Source: Cheilinus undulatus
Lineage: Eukaryota; Chordata; Actinopteri; Labriformes; Labridae
DNA: 64,000 nucleotides
Assembly: GCF_018320785.1 (NCBI RefSeq)
Contig: NC_054865.1
Span: 12,435,579 to 12,499,578 of the forward strand
Direction of reading: 5' to 3'
This document shows positions 26,938 to 38,095 of the stretch, piece after piece (positions within the stretch are counted from its first letter, which is position 1; each line of letters opens with the position of its first letter). A program made the translations under genes and the position numbers. The notes beneath the pieces are model-generated. The model saw nothing but the letters and a program-made list of their open reading frames with translations, was not told the origin of the DNA and did no database searches.

Positions 26938-27460
26938 AAAATGTATCAAATCACTCAAAAAGTCAGATTGATAATCAAATTGTCAAATTTAACAGATTAC
27001 ATGTAAAAGTAAATTCATCACCAACAACAATGAATTACATAAACATGAATGATAACAGAAGTCAAAACATTCTCTAGCCTTGTTTCAAAAATGATCATCA
27101 AAGCCTGGTAACAACAGACTAAAATAAAGGAAGCCATATCATTTCAATAATTGCATCTTAATTCTCAGCCCTCACTGAGGATCTTCAACAATATTAACAG
27201 TGGTGTTGTGCAGCATATACTTAGACATTCAGAGCAAGGTTTTAAAAGTTTCGGATTTTTCATCAGTTAATTTTTCACTTTCTTTGCTCAGTTTCCATTT
27301 AGTTTTAAAGATTTTGTGATTCTGTGATTTTGAATTTTTTTAGGTATTTAGTTCATTTTAGTTAACTATAATAACCTTGGTTCAGAGCAAATTCACACAT
27401 TTTTTAGTCCTCATGGAGCACACCCGCTATCAGTGTTGTGCAAATCCACACCTAAAATGA
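26938..27460 (+). repeat. Dispersed repeat copy A (uninterrupted)
   Basis: 26938-27308 is nearly identical to 35502-35870. 27325-27365 and 27366-27460 continue as 38054-38095 and 38762-38856. Copy A is therefore compact, while copy B holds extra DNA. At 27362-27365 copy A has a single TTAA where copy B carries a 662-bp insertion. Confidence 0.85.
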
Positions 27461-29090
27461 TAAATAAAAAATAACCAATACATGTCAATCAACCAGAAAT
27501 CGTAATGCTATTAAATTTTGCACATTTTTTTGACCATACAGACGTGGCTTCAGTGGTTTTTGGAATTCAACTTTATAATGGTCTATCTCGTGTTGAAACT
27601 GGTGCTACACTGAGCTACTGGGGCAAAACTCGCTATGCATGAAAAGGAACAATTCAGGGATGCAACCACATCGACGATGCACAGGAGGTCATGACTCATA
27701 ATCTAATGTCTAAGTTTTTTTCAGTGGAGACAGAAAGCTCAGCATGGCTGCAAAAAAACTGAAGCACCTTTTCAAGTTACTGCAATAACCAAAGAACTGT
27801 CCCAGAAATATTTCAGAATTAAATAGTTTTGCAAAAATGCAGGCACTGTCACCACCCAAACAAACTGGTTGGGTTTGTATTTTGAAAATACTACACGTTA
27901 ACTGTGCTTCCAACATCAACTTTAGATAAATGGCAGGATACAGACACAGTGGTGCAGAGAAATCTGTCTGAAGCTCTCAGTGCAGACAGCTTCCTGTGCT
28001 GCTTGGGTGGTGTTCACAGGTTCAGTAGTTTCAGACTTAACTATGCCCACGCTTCCGTTCATGTTAGGAGAAACAAACTGATCAATGCAAAGTTCACTAA
28101 AACCCTAAACACCCTCTTTAACATGGTCACGCACATTGCTGCCTTCTTCGTACCCCATAACGAGTTTACAAACTAGGAATATAACCACCTCTACATGGAC
28201 TGTTCCACAACTGAATACAGGCAAAAACACTTAGAGAAATCTGTCTGTCAGTTAAACCTTTGCTGTAACCTACACAGTATTCAGTTTAATTTTTTTTTTC
28301 TGAAATCGTTTTTTGGTCCTTTTTTTTTTTTATATATATTTTATTTTGACATTGTTGAGCACACACATTTGCCTTGCTCCTGTAGCGGATATTCTTGGGT
28401 GTGTGTATGTGTGTCTCTGTTCTGCAGCACTTCTTGTTGCAGACTGTGTGTCAGACATTAGTAGGAGACTTTATCTTGTTCATAATGTGAACAAAGAGCT
28501 CTATGGCTGAGTTTATTTGGTATCTGCAGAATACAGGAGAGAACAAGACCTTAGAGCACAACATATTGTAAGAGAAGTATATTTTTATTTTATTTTGAAG
28601 GTCTATGCTGCCACCACCTTTGTTTATCCTGTCTGGTCCGGTGCCAGAGGCAAGAGAAATTTGCACTGAGACTTAATTAAAAGTTATAACAATACCAACT
28701 TTATTGAGGTCACAAATTCATTAAAAATATGACCAAAAGACTCTTCATCAGACCCCACTGAGCATCAGCACACTTGCAAAAGGGACAGCCCGTGCCCCCG
28801 GGAACACTACAAGTGAAAACACCCCACACAGGATGCACTGCACACTAATACACAGCAATCAATGCACAGCACAATAATAAAAGTCAGTGAACTACATGCA
28901 TCTCATTCATGAAGGACCACTACACGCTAAGCAGGTCAGGACCACTACAAACACCAGGGGGCGGGAGCTACCCTAAAACATAGCGCCATCCCTCGATGAA
29001 CCTGGACAGAGTGATAACTTCATATAGAGTAATAACATAGGCCTAAATAACTACACACACTATAAAAGTAACAAACATTGACTAGTTATT
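27461..29090. other. Intergenic DNA, no recognised gene
   Basis: A 90-codon open frame (27904-28176, +) has no domain I know and lacks splice or start context. 28630-29000 has short repeated phrases (GGACCACTACA at about 28914 and 28949) and a GGGGGCGGG patch, possibly an old element. None is strong enough to call. Confidence 0.35.
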
Positions 29091-32000
29091 AATGTTACAA
29101 TGTTACAATGTTACAATGTCATTTAGCAGACGCTTTTCTCCAAAGCGACGTACATTTGAGAGCAAGAACAACACAAGCAATGATCTAGACAAGAAGAAAC
29201 AACATCAGTAAGTGCCATCAAGTGCTTCAGGTTCAATTGGACGCAAGTGCTGCCGTGTAGAGTTTAAGGCAGAGTACCTAAAATATACGTTGTTTATTTA
29301 GTTTTTTTTTTTTGTTTGTTTTTTTTGTTTTTTTGTTTTTTGTTTTTATGTTTTTTTTTTTGTTTTTGTTTTTAGACAGCAACAATGAATCAAGGAAAAT
29401 GTGGGATCACTAATTGCCATTCATTAGGCTTCACAACAACTATTTACCAAGTACCAAGTGCTGGATCATTCCCAAAGAGCTGGGCAAAGAAATCCCAGAA
29501 GTAGAGCAGGACAGTGCGAGCTAACTATAGTTGGGAAACTCATTCAACCACTGGGGACAGCAGTGGAGAATAGTCTGGCTGAGACTCAATCTACTACTGG
29601 GGACAACAGTAGAGAATTGCCTAGCTAAGTGCAAAGTGTTCTCTGAAGAGCTGGGTCTTTAGCCTTCTCTTGAAAGTAGACAGGGAGTCTGTAGATCGAA
29701 TGGAGTTGGGTAATTCATTCCACCATTTAGGGACAACAGAGGAGAAGAGTCGAGCTAGTGACTTAGGAGCATGATGTGCTGGAAGTACCAGGCGCCTTTC
29801 GCTGGCTGAGCGTAGTGGGCGAGAAGGGGTGTAGACCTGGATGAGGGACTCCAGGTAAACAGGAGCAGTTTTAGTTACTGCTTTGTAAGCAATGATTAGA
29901 GTTTTGAATTTAATGCGAGCTGCAACTGGAAGCCAGTGTAGAGAGATTAAAAGAGGCGTGACATGAGCTCTCTTGGGTTGGTTGAAGACCAGACGTGCTG
30001 CTGCGTTCTGGATCAACTGCAGAGGTATAACTGTGCATGCAGGTAGGCCTGCCAGTAATGAGTTACAGTAGTCAATACGTGATATTATAAGAGCCTGTAC
30101 TAGGAGTTGTGTAGCATGCTCTGTCAAGTAGGGTCTGATCCTCTTGATGTTGTAGAGGGCGAAACGGCAGGACCGAGCAATCGAGGCCACATGGAGCTTG
30201 AAGGTTAGCTGGTCATCAATCATGACACCCAGATTCCGGGCTGACTTAGTGGGCAAGAGATTATTTGATCCAAGCTGGATACTGATCTGCGGTTCCACAG
30301 TGGGACTGGCTGGGATGATAATAAGCTCCGTTTTGGGCAGGTTGAGCTGAAGGTGACGTTCCCTCATCCATTTAGAAATATCAGCAAGGCAGGATGAGAT
30401 CCGAGCTGAGACAGTTGTGTCATCTGGTGGAAAGGACAGGAATAGCTGTGTGTCGTCTGCATAGCAGTGATAAGAAAAGCCATGGGAGCGGATGATTGCA
30501 CCAAGTGAGGTGGTGTATATTGAGAAAAGTAGGGGACCAAGCACAGACCCTTGAGGCACCCCTGTTGATAAGCCATGCAGTTTAGACACTCCTCCCTTCC
30601 ATGATACTCTAAAAGATCTCCCTGTGAGGTAGGACTTAAACCACTGTAGGGCAGATCCTGAGATACCAAGTGAAGAGAGTGTGGAGAGGAGGATTTGGTA
30701 GTTTACTGTGTCAAAGGCAGCAGACAGATCCAGCAGTAAGAGAACTGAGGACTGACCAGCTGCTCTGGCCAAGCGAAGTGATTCCGTTACCGACACAAGT
30801 GCAGTTTCAGTAGAGTGGCCCCGCCTAAAGCCAGACTGATTCTGATCAAGTAGATCATTGTTCTGCAAGTGTTCTGAGAGCTGGTTGAAGACTGTGCGCT
30901 CCAGTATTTTTGATAGGAATGGGAGAAGTGAGACCGGCCTGTAATTTTCAACCAGGGCTGGGTTGAGAGTGGGTTTTTTGAGCAGTGGTGTAACCCGCGC
31001 TTGCTTGAAAGCAGCTGGGAAAACACCTGTGGACAGAGAGGAGTTAATGATACAACTCACAGCAGGGCTGATTGTGGGCTCAATCGCCTGCAAGAGATGT
31101 GATGGTATCGGATCGAGGGGACAGGTTGTGGGCTTAGAGTCAAGCAGAAGCCTGGTGACCTCGCTCTCACTTAGTGGAGAGAATGAGCTAAGTGATGCAT
31201 CACTAGCTGGTGGCAGAAAACTGAGTTGGACAGGCTCAGAGAATTGGTTGCTGATGGTAGAAACCTTGTCAGTGAAGTAGGAGGCGAACATGTCTGGAGT
31301 CAACATACTGGAGGGTTGTGGGTTTGAAGGAGAGAGGAGCAAGTTAAAAGCAGAGAAGAGTTTGCGTGCATCAGTGGCAGCACAGATCTTTGATTGATAG
31401 AACGCCTTCTTAGCAGATTTTAGAGCAGAGGTAAAACAGGACAGTTTTTGCTGATAAGCACTCAAGTCAGTGGTTTGTTTGGATTTACGCCATTTTCTCT
31501 CTGCCGCTCTGAGCCCTGCCCTTTGGGTTCTGATGACCTCAGTGAGCCAGGAACAAGGTGGAGTATTACGAATAGGCTTAGACACCAGAGGGCAGAGTTT
31601 GTCCAGAGAGGAGGTCAGTGAGGAGCAGAATGTGTCTGTGGCCTCGTTAACAGTGAGTGTGAAGGACTCGTTACATGAGGCTAGTGCAGCTGAGACCTCG
31701 TCAGACAGCTGTGTTGGGTCAAGTGACTGAAGGTTTCTGCGGTATGATCTTAGTTGAGTAGTAGATTGTTGAAGTTCAGGTAAGCCAAGTGAGAACTGAA
31801 TGAAGTAGTGGTCAGAGAGGTGAAGTGGTGTTACACTCAAATTAGCCGTGGAGCAATTGCGAGTTAGAATCAAATCCAGTGTATTACCAGCCTTGTGTGT
31901 AGGAGGCGTTTGAACCAGTTTCAAGTCAAAGGAGGACAGTAGTGAAATAAAATCAGTAGCCTGGGCTCTATCCAAGTGGATGTTCATGTCACCCATGACA

Positions 32001-32586
32001 ACCAATGGTGTGCCATCATCAGGGATGTCTGAGAGTAACATGTCCAGTTCCACAATAAAGTTGTCCAGGTGACCCCCAGGTGGGCGGTATACCACAACCA
32101 TGTAAGCCTTTATTGGGGCAGTGACCTGTACTGCATGATATTCAAATGAGGTGTTATTGTCCAAGGGTTTGAACTGGCTGAAGTTCCAGCTATGAGAAAG
32201 AATAATGCCTGTGCCACCTCCTCGGCCAGAAGAGCGAGGTGTATGAGAGAACACTGCATCAACTGATAGAGCAGTTGGTGTTACAGTGTTCTCAGGACGG
32301 ACCCAAGTTTCTGTCAGGGCTAGGACCTGAATGTTAGACAGTTTAGTGAGGGAATTGATGAATTCTGCTTTGTTAACTGCAGACTGGCAGTTCCAGAGGC
32401 CAACTGTGATAAAAGGTTGTGGAAAAGAGGCATTCTGCAAAGTGGATAGATTATGCAGGTTTCGTTTTCTGTAACTATTGTGCTTCTTTCTGTTCCCATA
32501 TATGACTTGTATTTTTTGGTTGCACATGTTGCGTTAGACTGCTGGGGTGCGTTAGACGCGTTAATAATTTACAATTCATCAAACCA
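29091..32586 (-). mobile_element. L2-type LINE with intact ORF
   Basis: The element reads on the minus strand. Its 3' end is marked by the well-known fish tail, GTCGCTTTGGAGAAAAGCGT and CTGCTAAATGACATTG, followed by a short TGTAACAT-type microsatellite at 29091-29120. The ORF covers 29621-32527. The 3'UTR (29121-29620) has an A-rich/C block and degenerate copies of the last coding segment. The 5' end lies close to ORF codon 1, next to an LTR at 32587. An uninterrupted long ORF suggests a young copy. Confidence 0.85.
29621..32527 (-). CDS. LINE ORF2: apurinic endonuclease plus reverse transcriptase (968 aa)
   Basis: A single ATG-started frame of 968 codons. Residues about 35-245 are an APE-type endonuclease (LWNCQSAVNK, ALTETW, VVMGDMNIHLD, LSDHYFI). 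Residues about 440-730 are the reverse transcriptase (LLLDLSAAFDTV, GVPQGSVLGPLLF, catalytic CYADDTQLF at about 688). The C-terminus carries the usual LINE block (RIDYCNSLLAGLP, SLHWLPV, WWNELPNSIRSTDSLSTFKR). The enzyme nicks target DNA and copies its own RNA at the nick. No stop or frameshift interrupts it. The order and motifs fit the L2 group; I cannot exclude a close CR1-group clade. Confidence 0.9.
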   Translation of the reverse strand: MCNQKIQVIYGNRKKHNSYRKRNLHNLSTLQNASFPQPFITVGLWNCQSAVNKAEFINSLTKLSNIQVLALTETWVRPENTVTPTALSVDAVFSHTPRSSGRGGGTGIILSHSWNFSQFKPLDNNTSFEYHAVQVTAPIKAYMVVVYRPPGGHLDNFIVELDMLLSDIPDDGTPLVVMGDMNIHLDRAQATDFISLLSSFDLKLVQTPPTHKAGNTLDLILTRNCSTANLSVTPLHLSDHYFIQFSLGLPELQQSTTQLRSYRRNLQSLDPTQLSDEVSAALASCNESFTLTVNEATDTFCSSLTSSLDKLCPLVSKPIRNTPPCSWLTEVIRTQRAGLRAAERKWRKSKQTTDLSAYQQKLSCFTSALKSAKKAFYQSKICAATDARKLFSAFNLLLSPSNPQPSSMLTPDMFASYFTDKVSTISNQFSEPVQLSFLPPASDASLSSFSPLSESEVTRLLLDSKPTTCPLDPIPSHLLQAIEPTISPAVSCIINSSLSTGVFPAAFKQARVTPLLKKPTLNPALVENYRPVSLLPFLSKILERTVFNQLSEHLQNNDLLDQNQSGFRRGHSTETALVSVTESLRLARAAGQSSVLLLLDLSAAFDTVNYQILLSTLSSLGISGSALQWFKSYLTGRSFRVSWKGGVSKLHGLSTGVPQGSVLGPLLFSIYTTSLGAIIRSHGFSYHCYADDTQLFLSFPPDDTTVSARISSCLADISKWMRERHLQLNLPKTELIIIPASPTVEPQISIQLGSNNLLPTKSARNLGVMIDDQLTFKLHVASIARSCRFALYNIKRIRPYLTEHATQLLVQALIISRIDYCNSLLAGLPACTVIPLQLIQNAAARLVFNQPKRAHVTPLLISLHWLPVAARIKFKTLIIAYKAVTKTAPVYLESLIQVYTPSRPLRSASERRLVLPAHHAPKSLARLFSSVVPKWWNELPNSIRSTDSLSTFKRRLKTQLFREHFALS

Positions 32587-33165
32587 TGGATAATCTTGTG
32601 GAATAACTTCTCTCGCCTGGCTGGCGACGAGACCCACCCCCGTAGGATCTGAACACGGACTCCCGCAGCTCCATGAGTGCCCATGGCAGCAGCAGGGGGA
32701 GACCAACGGCATGTCAGCCGGCCTGCAGGAACGGTGTGTAGGTGCAGAGAAGAAGCACACAGGTGCAGTGAGGCGTGCAGCTCCGTGGATTCAGCTCAGG
32801 GACTTACTAACCCCCCACTCTCTACCTACAGGAGACAACAAGCCTCCCCTCCTAACGCGGGAACTGCTTCCCTATCCAACTATCTTCACTGTCGGTAACA
32901 CTAAAAGTCACGGACAGCACAATTTGTCATTGTTCATGTCTCTGTCCCCCGGCCACGGCCACAGACGACAGCACTTGTCCTGTCTCGCTCCCGTGTGCCC
33001 ATTCAAAAACCCCCTCTTAACAGCCACGCCGTGTTTTCCACATCGTCCCACAGCTGAGTGTCATCAGCTCATTAGTTCATCAGCTACAGGTAAATGCAGG
33101 ACCCCTATCCCCCTTAAGTGTCCACAGTGAGGCAATGACTTTACTCGGTCTCACTACACTCCTCC
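32587..33165 (-). repeat. Putative 3' LTR of a Ty3/gypsy-type element
   Basis: On the minus strand the block starts near TGTAGTGAGACCGAG (33165) just after the end of the pol reading frame, and ends at ATTATCCA (32587). Bases 32587-33045 are about 90% or more identical to 35041-35501, which lies on the other side of the pol remnant in the same orientation, as expected for LTRs. About 120 bp at its start (33046-33165) have no counterpart in the other copy. The LINE 5' end abuts its outer edge. Confidence 0.65.
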
Positions 33166-33169
33166 CTCC

Positions 33170-35035
33170 CCTATTGGAGAGGACTCGTCCTCGAGTCAGA
33201 ATGTACAATCGTAGTCTCTTGACCACAAAGGCGCCCTCCTCTCTCGTGCTGAGTGCCCTCCTCGTGCAGTTTCTTTGACAGCTGCCCCCGCCTGGTAGGT
33301 GCTGGTCTGCTTCAACAGGCACACTGGAGCCCATTCCTCTGTTGTTGTCCAATGCAGGAACATCTGGTCCTCCTCCTAGAGTCTCCTCCCTTCTTTCCTC
33401 AGGTTGCTGCAATGGTTCCTCCACTCCTGGCCCACTACTGCGTGCTGAAGGTTGCAGGTACAGGGTTGACCCCACCTCGTGGCAACGATTGCTGCCTGAG
33501 ACTATTGGCTACAGTCCCATTGCTTCTCCTCCGGCATGGGTCCCCATTCTGCTGCTCTGGAGGAGCCAGTGTGACCTCAGCTTGGCCTGGTGGTGGCTCT
33601 GGACAAGGAGAAAGATAAGGTTTAAGGCGATTGAAATGTATTACCTTCTCTGGGCCCTCCCCTACTGGTACCACACGATACAACACTTCTGTGACGCTAT
33701 CCACTATCTTATAAGGCCCTTTAAAGCGCCTCTGAAGCTTGGGACACAACCCTCTTCTCCTGCTCTTGTCTAGAACCCGTACAAATTCCCCCTCTGAGTA
33801 ATACTGAAAATTTACTCTGAGATCAAAATTAGCCTTTTGTTGCCTGGAGGCTTTTGCCTGATGTTTCTTTACAGCTTCCACTACTGTGGACAGAGTCTCC
33901 ATCAATCTACTGACATAGGCATTAACAGAAGAAAGCGCTTCCCCAGCCCCCACCTCGAGCATTATGTCCACTGGAAGCACCATTTCCCGTCCATATAATA
34001 CCTTATATGGGGTAAAACCTGTACTTGCATGCACACTGCTGCGATACGCCATCATCACATAGGGTAACAAGGAATCCCAATTTGACTGTTTTTCCTGCAC
34101 AAACATCGACAGCATAGACAGCAGTGTGTGATTAAAACGCTCAATAAGGCCATCTGACTGGGGATGATATGGGGAAGTTCTTGTTTTATGAATATTGAGA
34201 AGTCGACACAAGTCTTTGAACAAGGTTGACTCAAAAGATTGCCCCTGATCAGAACGAATGCTACGTGGTGTCCCAAACCTACAAACCCACTCCTCTACGA
34301 GTACCTTCGCAATGGTGTGGGCTTCCTGGTTAGGCAGGGGGGAAGGCTTCTGTCCACTTTGAAAAGTAGTCCCCTATAACCAAAATATATTTGTTTTTGT
34401 CAGCTGTCTCTGGCAAGGGCCCTAGGATGTCAAGAGCCACCCTTTCATATGGCCTTGACGCTAATGTTGTTTGAAGGGGAGCACAAGGGGTCGGACCCTG
34501 TGTCGTCCGGGAGGCACAATCTGTACACTGCCTACACCACTGTTTTACATCACTGAACCACCCCGGCCAATAAAAACGATCTTTCACCTTATCCTGCCAT
34601 TTATGTACTCCTAAGTGACCACCAGTAGGAGTATTATGCAGCTGGGTTAAAACTTTAGGAACCAAAGCCTGGGGAAGGACTATCTGTACATGTGGTGAAG
34701 CCTCTGAATTTGGAGGAAGGACTCTGACCAGACGTGACCCCCTCATCTGTAACTCAGACCAAACTGGGGCATACTTTTGTAAAGCTGGACCTTCAGGGAG
34801 GCCCAGACCCTGCTTTTTGTAATGAATCAATTGCTGTAGAACTGCATCCTCACCCTGGGCTTTAGTCATTTCATCATCAATGCACTCTTTACCTGACTGT
34901 ATTCCGAGTCTCTCTTCCTGTATAGCACACACACTTTCTTCTTGGGGTAGTTGCCCCACAGGGACAACTTTAGGCTGTGTAGCCCCCCAAAACGCTGGCA
35001 GCCTAGAAAGGGCATCCGCATTAGCATGCGGTTTC
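33170..35035 (-). pseudogene. Ty3/gypsy pol remnant: RNase H tail, zinc finger, integrase
   Basis: The minus strand begins within the last RNase H residues (KPHANADALSRLP, about 35030), then shows an HHCC zinc finger (HLGVHK and CRQCTDC) and the integrase core. The first catalytic Asp sits in VALDILGPLP (about 34415), the second in RSDQGQSFES (about 34250) and the Glu in IERFNHTL (about 34135). A C-terminal GPF/GPY-like stretch (RRFKGPYKIVDS) and a Pro-rich tail follow. A one-base length change in a C-run near 34337-34342 puts the first Asp out of frame with the rest. Gag, protease and nearly all reverse transcriptase are missing, so the element cannot move alone. Confidence 0.85.
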
Positions 35036-35501
35036 CTGGCCTATGGATAATTTTGTGGAATAACTTCTCTCGCCTGGCTGGCGACGAGACCCACCCCTGT
35101 GGGATCTGAACATGGACTCCCACAGCTCTGTGAGTGCCCATGGCAGCAGCAGGGGAGACCGACGGTGTGTCAGCCGGCCTGCAGGAACGGTGTGTAGGTG
35201 CAGAGAGGAAGCACACAGGTGCAGTGAGGCGTGCAGCTCCATGGATTCAGCTCAGGGACTTACTAACCCCCCACTCTCTACCTACAGGAGACAACAAGCC
35301 TCCCCTCCTAACACAGGAACTGCTCCCCTATCCAACTATCTTCACTGTCGGTAACACTAAAAGTCACGGACAGCACAATTTGTCATTGTTCATGTCTCTG
35401 TCCCCCGGCCACGGCCACAGACGACAGCACTCGTCCGGTCTCGCTCCCATGTGCCCATTCAAAAACCCCCTCTTAGCAGCCACGTTTTCCACATCGTCCA
35501 C
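35036..35501 (-). repeat. Putative 5' LTR, truncated, fused to pol
   Basis: Near-identical to 32587-33045 in the same orientation. On the minus strand it runs straight into RNase H codons at 35036 without a primer-binding site, leader or gag. This shows a large internal deletion. Its outer side (35501/35502) lacks about 120 bp of LTR start and joins dispersed repeat copy B directly. Confidence 0.65.
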
Positions 35502-35944
35502 AAATGTATCAAATCACTCAAAAAGTCAGACTGATTATCAAATTGTCAAATTTAACAGATTAAATGTAAAAGTAAATTCATCACCAACAACAATGAATTA
35601 CATAAACATGAATGATAACAGAAGTCAAAACATTCCCTAGCCTTGTTTCAAAAATGATCATTAAAGCCTGGTAACAACAGACTAAAATAAAGGAAGCCAT
35701 ATCATTTCAATAATTGCATCTTATTTCTCAGCCCTCACTGAGGATCTTCAACAATATTAACAGTGGTGTCGTGCAGCATATACTTAGACATTCAGAGCAA
35801 GGTTTAAAAGTTTTGGATTTTTCATCAGTTAATTTTTCACTTTCTTTGTTCAATTTCCATTTAGTTTTAATCAGTTTTTCCTGATGGATTGTTAGTTAAG
35901 TCTAGTTTTTATTTTGCAAAAATGCTTGGTATTGGTTAAGCTTT

Positions 35945-37730
35945 ATTAATAATAATGATACATTTTATTTATAATGCACTTTTCATTTCGAGAAATCTCA
36001 AAGTGCAACAAGCACACAGTAAAAAGGAACAGTAAAAAGATAAAAAATAAAAAAGATAAAAAACGAGTTCTTAAAATAAGTTAAAAGCCTCTTTAAAGAG
36101 GAAGGTCTTTAGGTGGTTTTTGAAAGCATCCACTGTCTTTGGGGTCCTGAGGTGGCTGAGCAGGGAGTTGCACAGACATGGTGCAGCAGCGCAGAAGGCC
36201 CCATCGCCCATGCTCCGGAGTTTGGTTCTGGGAGGGTGGAGAAGGTTTTGGTGTGCTGAGCGTGTTTTCCTGGTTTGGGTTTGCTGGGTGAGGGGTTCTT
36301 TGAGGTATGGTGGTGCGTTTCCATGGGTGCACTGATGGGTGATGAGAGCGACTTTGTAATTTATTCTTGCAGAGATGGGAAGCCAGTGGGGTGTGCGGAG
36401 TACTGGGTGATGTATTCATGTTTTCTGACTCTGAGTAAGATCTTGGCAGTGGTGTTTTGGATTAACTGAAGTTTGTGGAGACTTTTGCTGGGGGTCCCAA
36501 TGAGGAGGGCATTGCAATAATCCAACCTGGAGGAGATAAAGGCGTGGATGAGCTTCTCAGCATCAGATACAGTGAGGGAGGGGCGGAGTTTGGCAATGTT
36601 CCTTAAGTGGAAGAAGCAGGATTTACACAGATGATTGATGTGGTTTTCAAAATTTAGGTGAGGGTCCAGTCTCACACCAAGGTTGGTGACAGCAGATGAA
36701 ATGGGGATATTTTGTCCAGAAAAGGTGATGGTGGTTATGGGGGATGATTGGACCTGGAGAGGGGTGCCAATGAGTATGGCTTTGGATTTAGTGCAGTTGA
36801 GTTGAAGGAAGTTATGGCTCATCCACGCCTTTATCTCCTCCAGGCAGGTGGTAAGTGTTGAGAGTGGTGCTGTTGTTGATGGTGACGGTGCGGTTGAGTC
36901 AGTCTTGAGGTACAGCTGGGTGTCATCGGTGTAGCAGTGGAATGAAATTCCATACTGGTTGATGATATGGCCAAGGGGAAGCATGTATAAAATGAAGAGC
37001 AGTGGACCAAGTACAGACCCTTGAGGGACCCTGTAGATGAGAGGAAGTGCTGTAGACCTTGAAGGTCCCATGCTGACGAAATGGGTCCTCCCAGAGAGAT
37101 AGGATGTAAACCAGTCCAGGGCAGAGTTTGAGAGTCCAATAACTTCACGGAGACGCTTGAGGAGAATGAGGTGGTCAATGGTGTCCAAGGCAGCTGTCAA
37201 GTCGAGGAGGATGAGGAGGGAAGGAGTGCCGGCATTAGCAGCCATAAGAAGATCGTTAGTAACACAGACCAAAGCGGTTTCAGTGCTGTGGGCAGAATGG
37301 AAACCTGATTGGGATTTTTGATACAGGCCGTGGACACGCAGGTGATCATGGAGCTGAGCTGCAACAACCTTTTCCAGCACCTTTGAAATGAACGGGAGGT
37401 TGGAGATGAGCCTGTAGTTGGCTAGGACTTCTGGGTCGAGGGAGGGTTTTTTCAGAAGTGGTCTGATGACAGCTGCTTTAAGAACAGATGGAACATGGCC
37501 AGATTTTAAGGAGAGGTTTATTACTGTAGTGATTAGAGGACTTAGGGCAGAGAGGTTAGATTTGATTAGTGTTGTGGGAAAGGGGTCCAGGATGCAGGTG
37601 GTTGGTTTCATTTTCTTGATGAGGGCTTCTGTGTCACTCTGTGAGGCCTCAGAGAAATGCTGGAGAGGGTGAGGTACTGCAGTGAGCCAGATGACAGGGT
37701 AGCTAGAGCTGGATAACTGGTTTTAGTGTT
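35945..37730 (-). mobile_element. 5'-truncated L2/CR1-like LINE, inactive
   Basis: A frame of about 416 codons (37611-36361, minus) gives the reverse transcriptase: KMKPTTCILDPFPTTLIK at the truncated start, LLILLDLTAALDTIDHLILL, RVPQGSVLGPLLF and the catalytic site as CYTDDTQLYL (YADD changed to YTDD). The frame then breaks near 36365, and the C-terminal region continues in another frame to about 36090. The 3' end near 35945 has a short ATT repeat (AATAATAATGATACATTTTA). The endonuclease is absent. It differs from the 29-32 kb LINE in sequence and is clearly older. Confidence 0.85.
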
Positions 37731-38095
37731 TGTTTCATCACACTTTTTTTAAACATATTCAAACAGACTGCTCTTCATTTAACATTATTTATTCAAAGAT
37801 AATGTTTGAATACAACTCCAGAAATGAAACTACTATTGTGTGAAGTCTTAACCAATCATTTTGGGCAGTTTCACACTCCCCAGACTTGGGTGTAGCTGCC
37901 AGTCAGTTTGGCCGTGCCAAAGACTAGCAAACTAAGAATATTGTGTCTCTATTTTTGTCTTATTTTATTTAGTTTTGTTAATGTGCTATACAGATTTAGC
38001 TGGTTTTCATTTACGGGTATATCTAAGTTTTTATTTAGTTTCAGTTAACTATAGTGATTTTGAATTTTTGTTGGTATTTAGTTCATTTTAGTTAA

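Noticed and set aside
27904..28176. 90-codon open frame on the plus strand
   Set aside because: No recognisable domain, no splice context and no homologous motif; in AT-rich DNA a frame this long is expected by chance.
30364..30669. Extra frames on both strands across the LINE
   Set aside because: They are shadows of the 968-codon LINE ORF in other frames.
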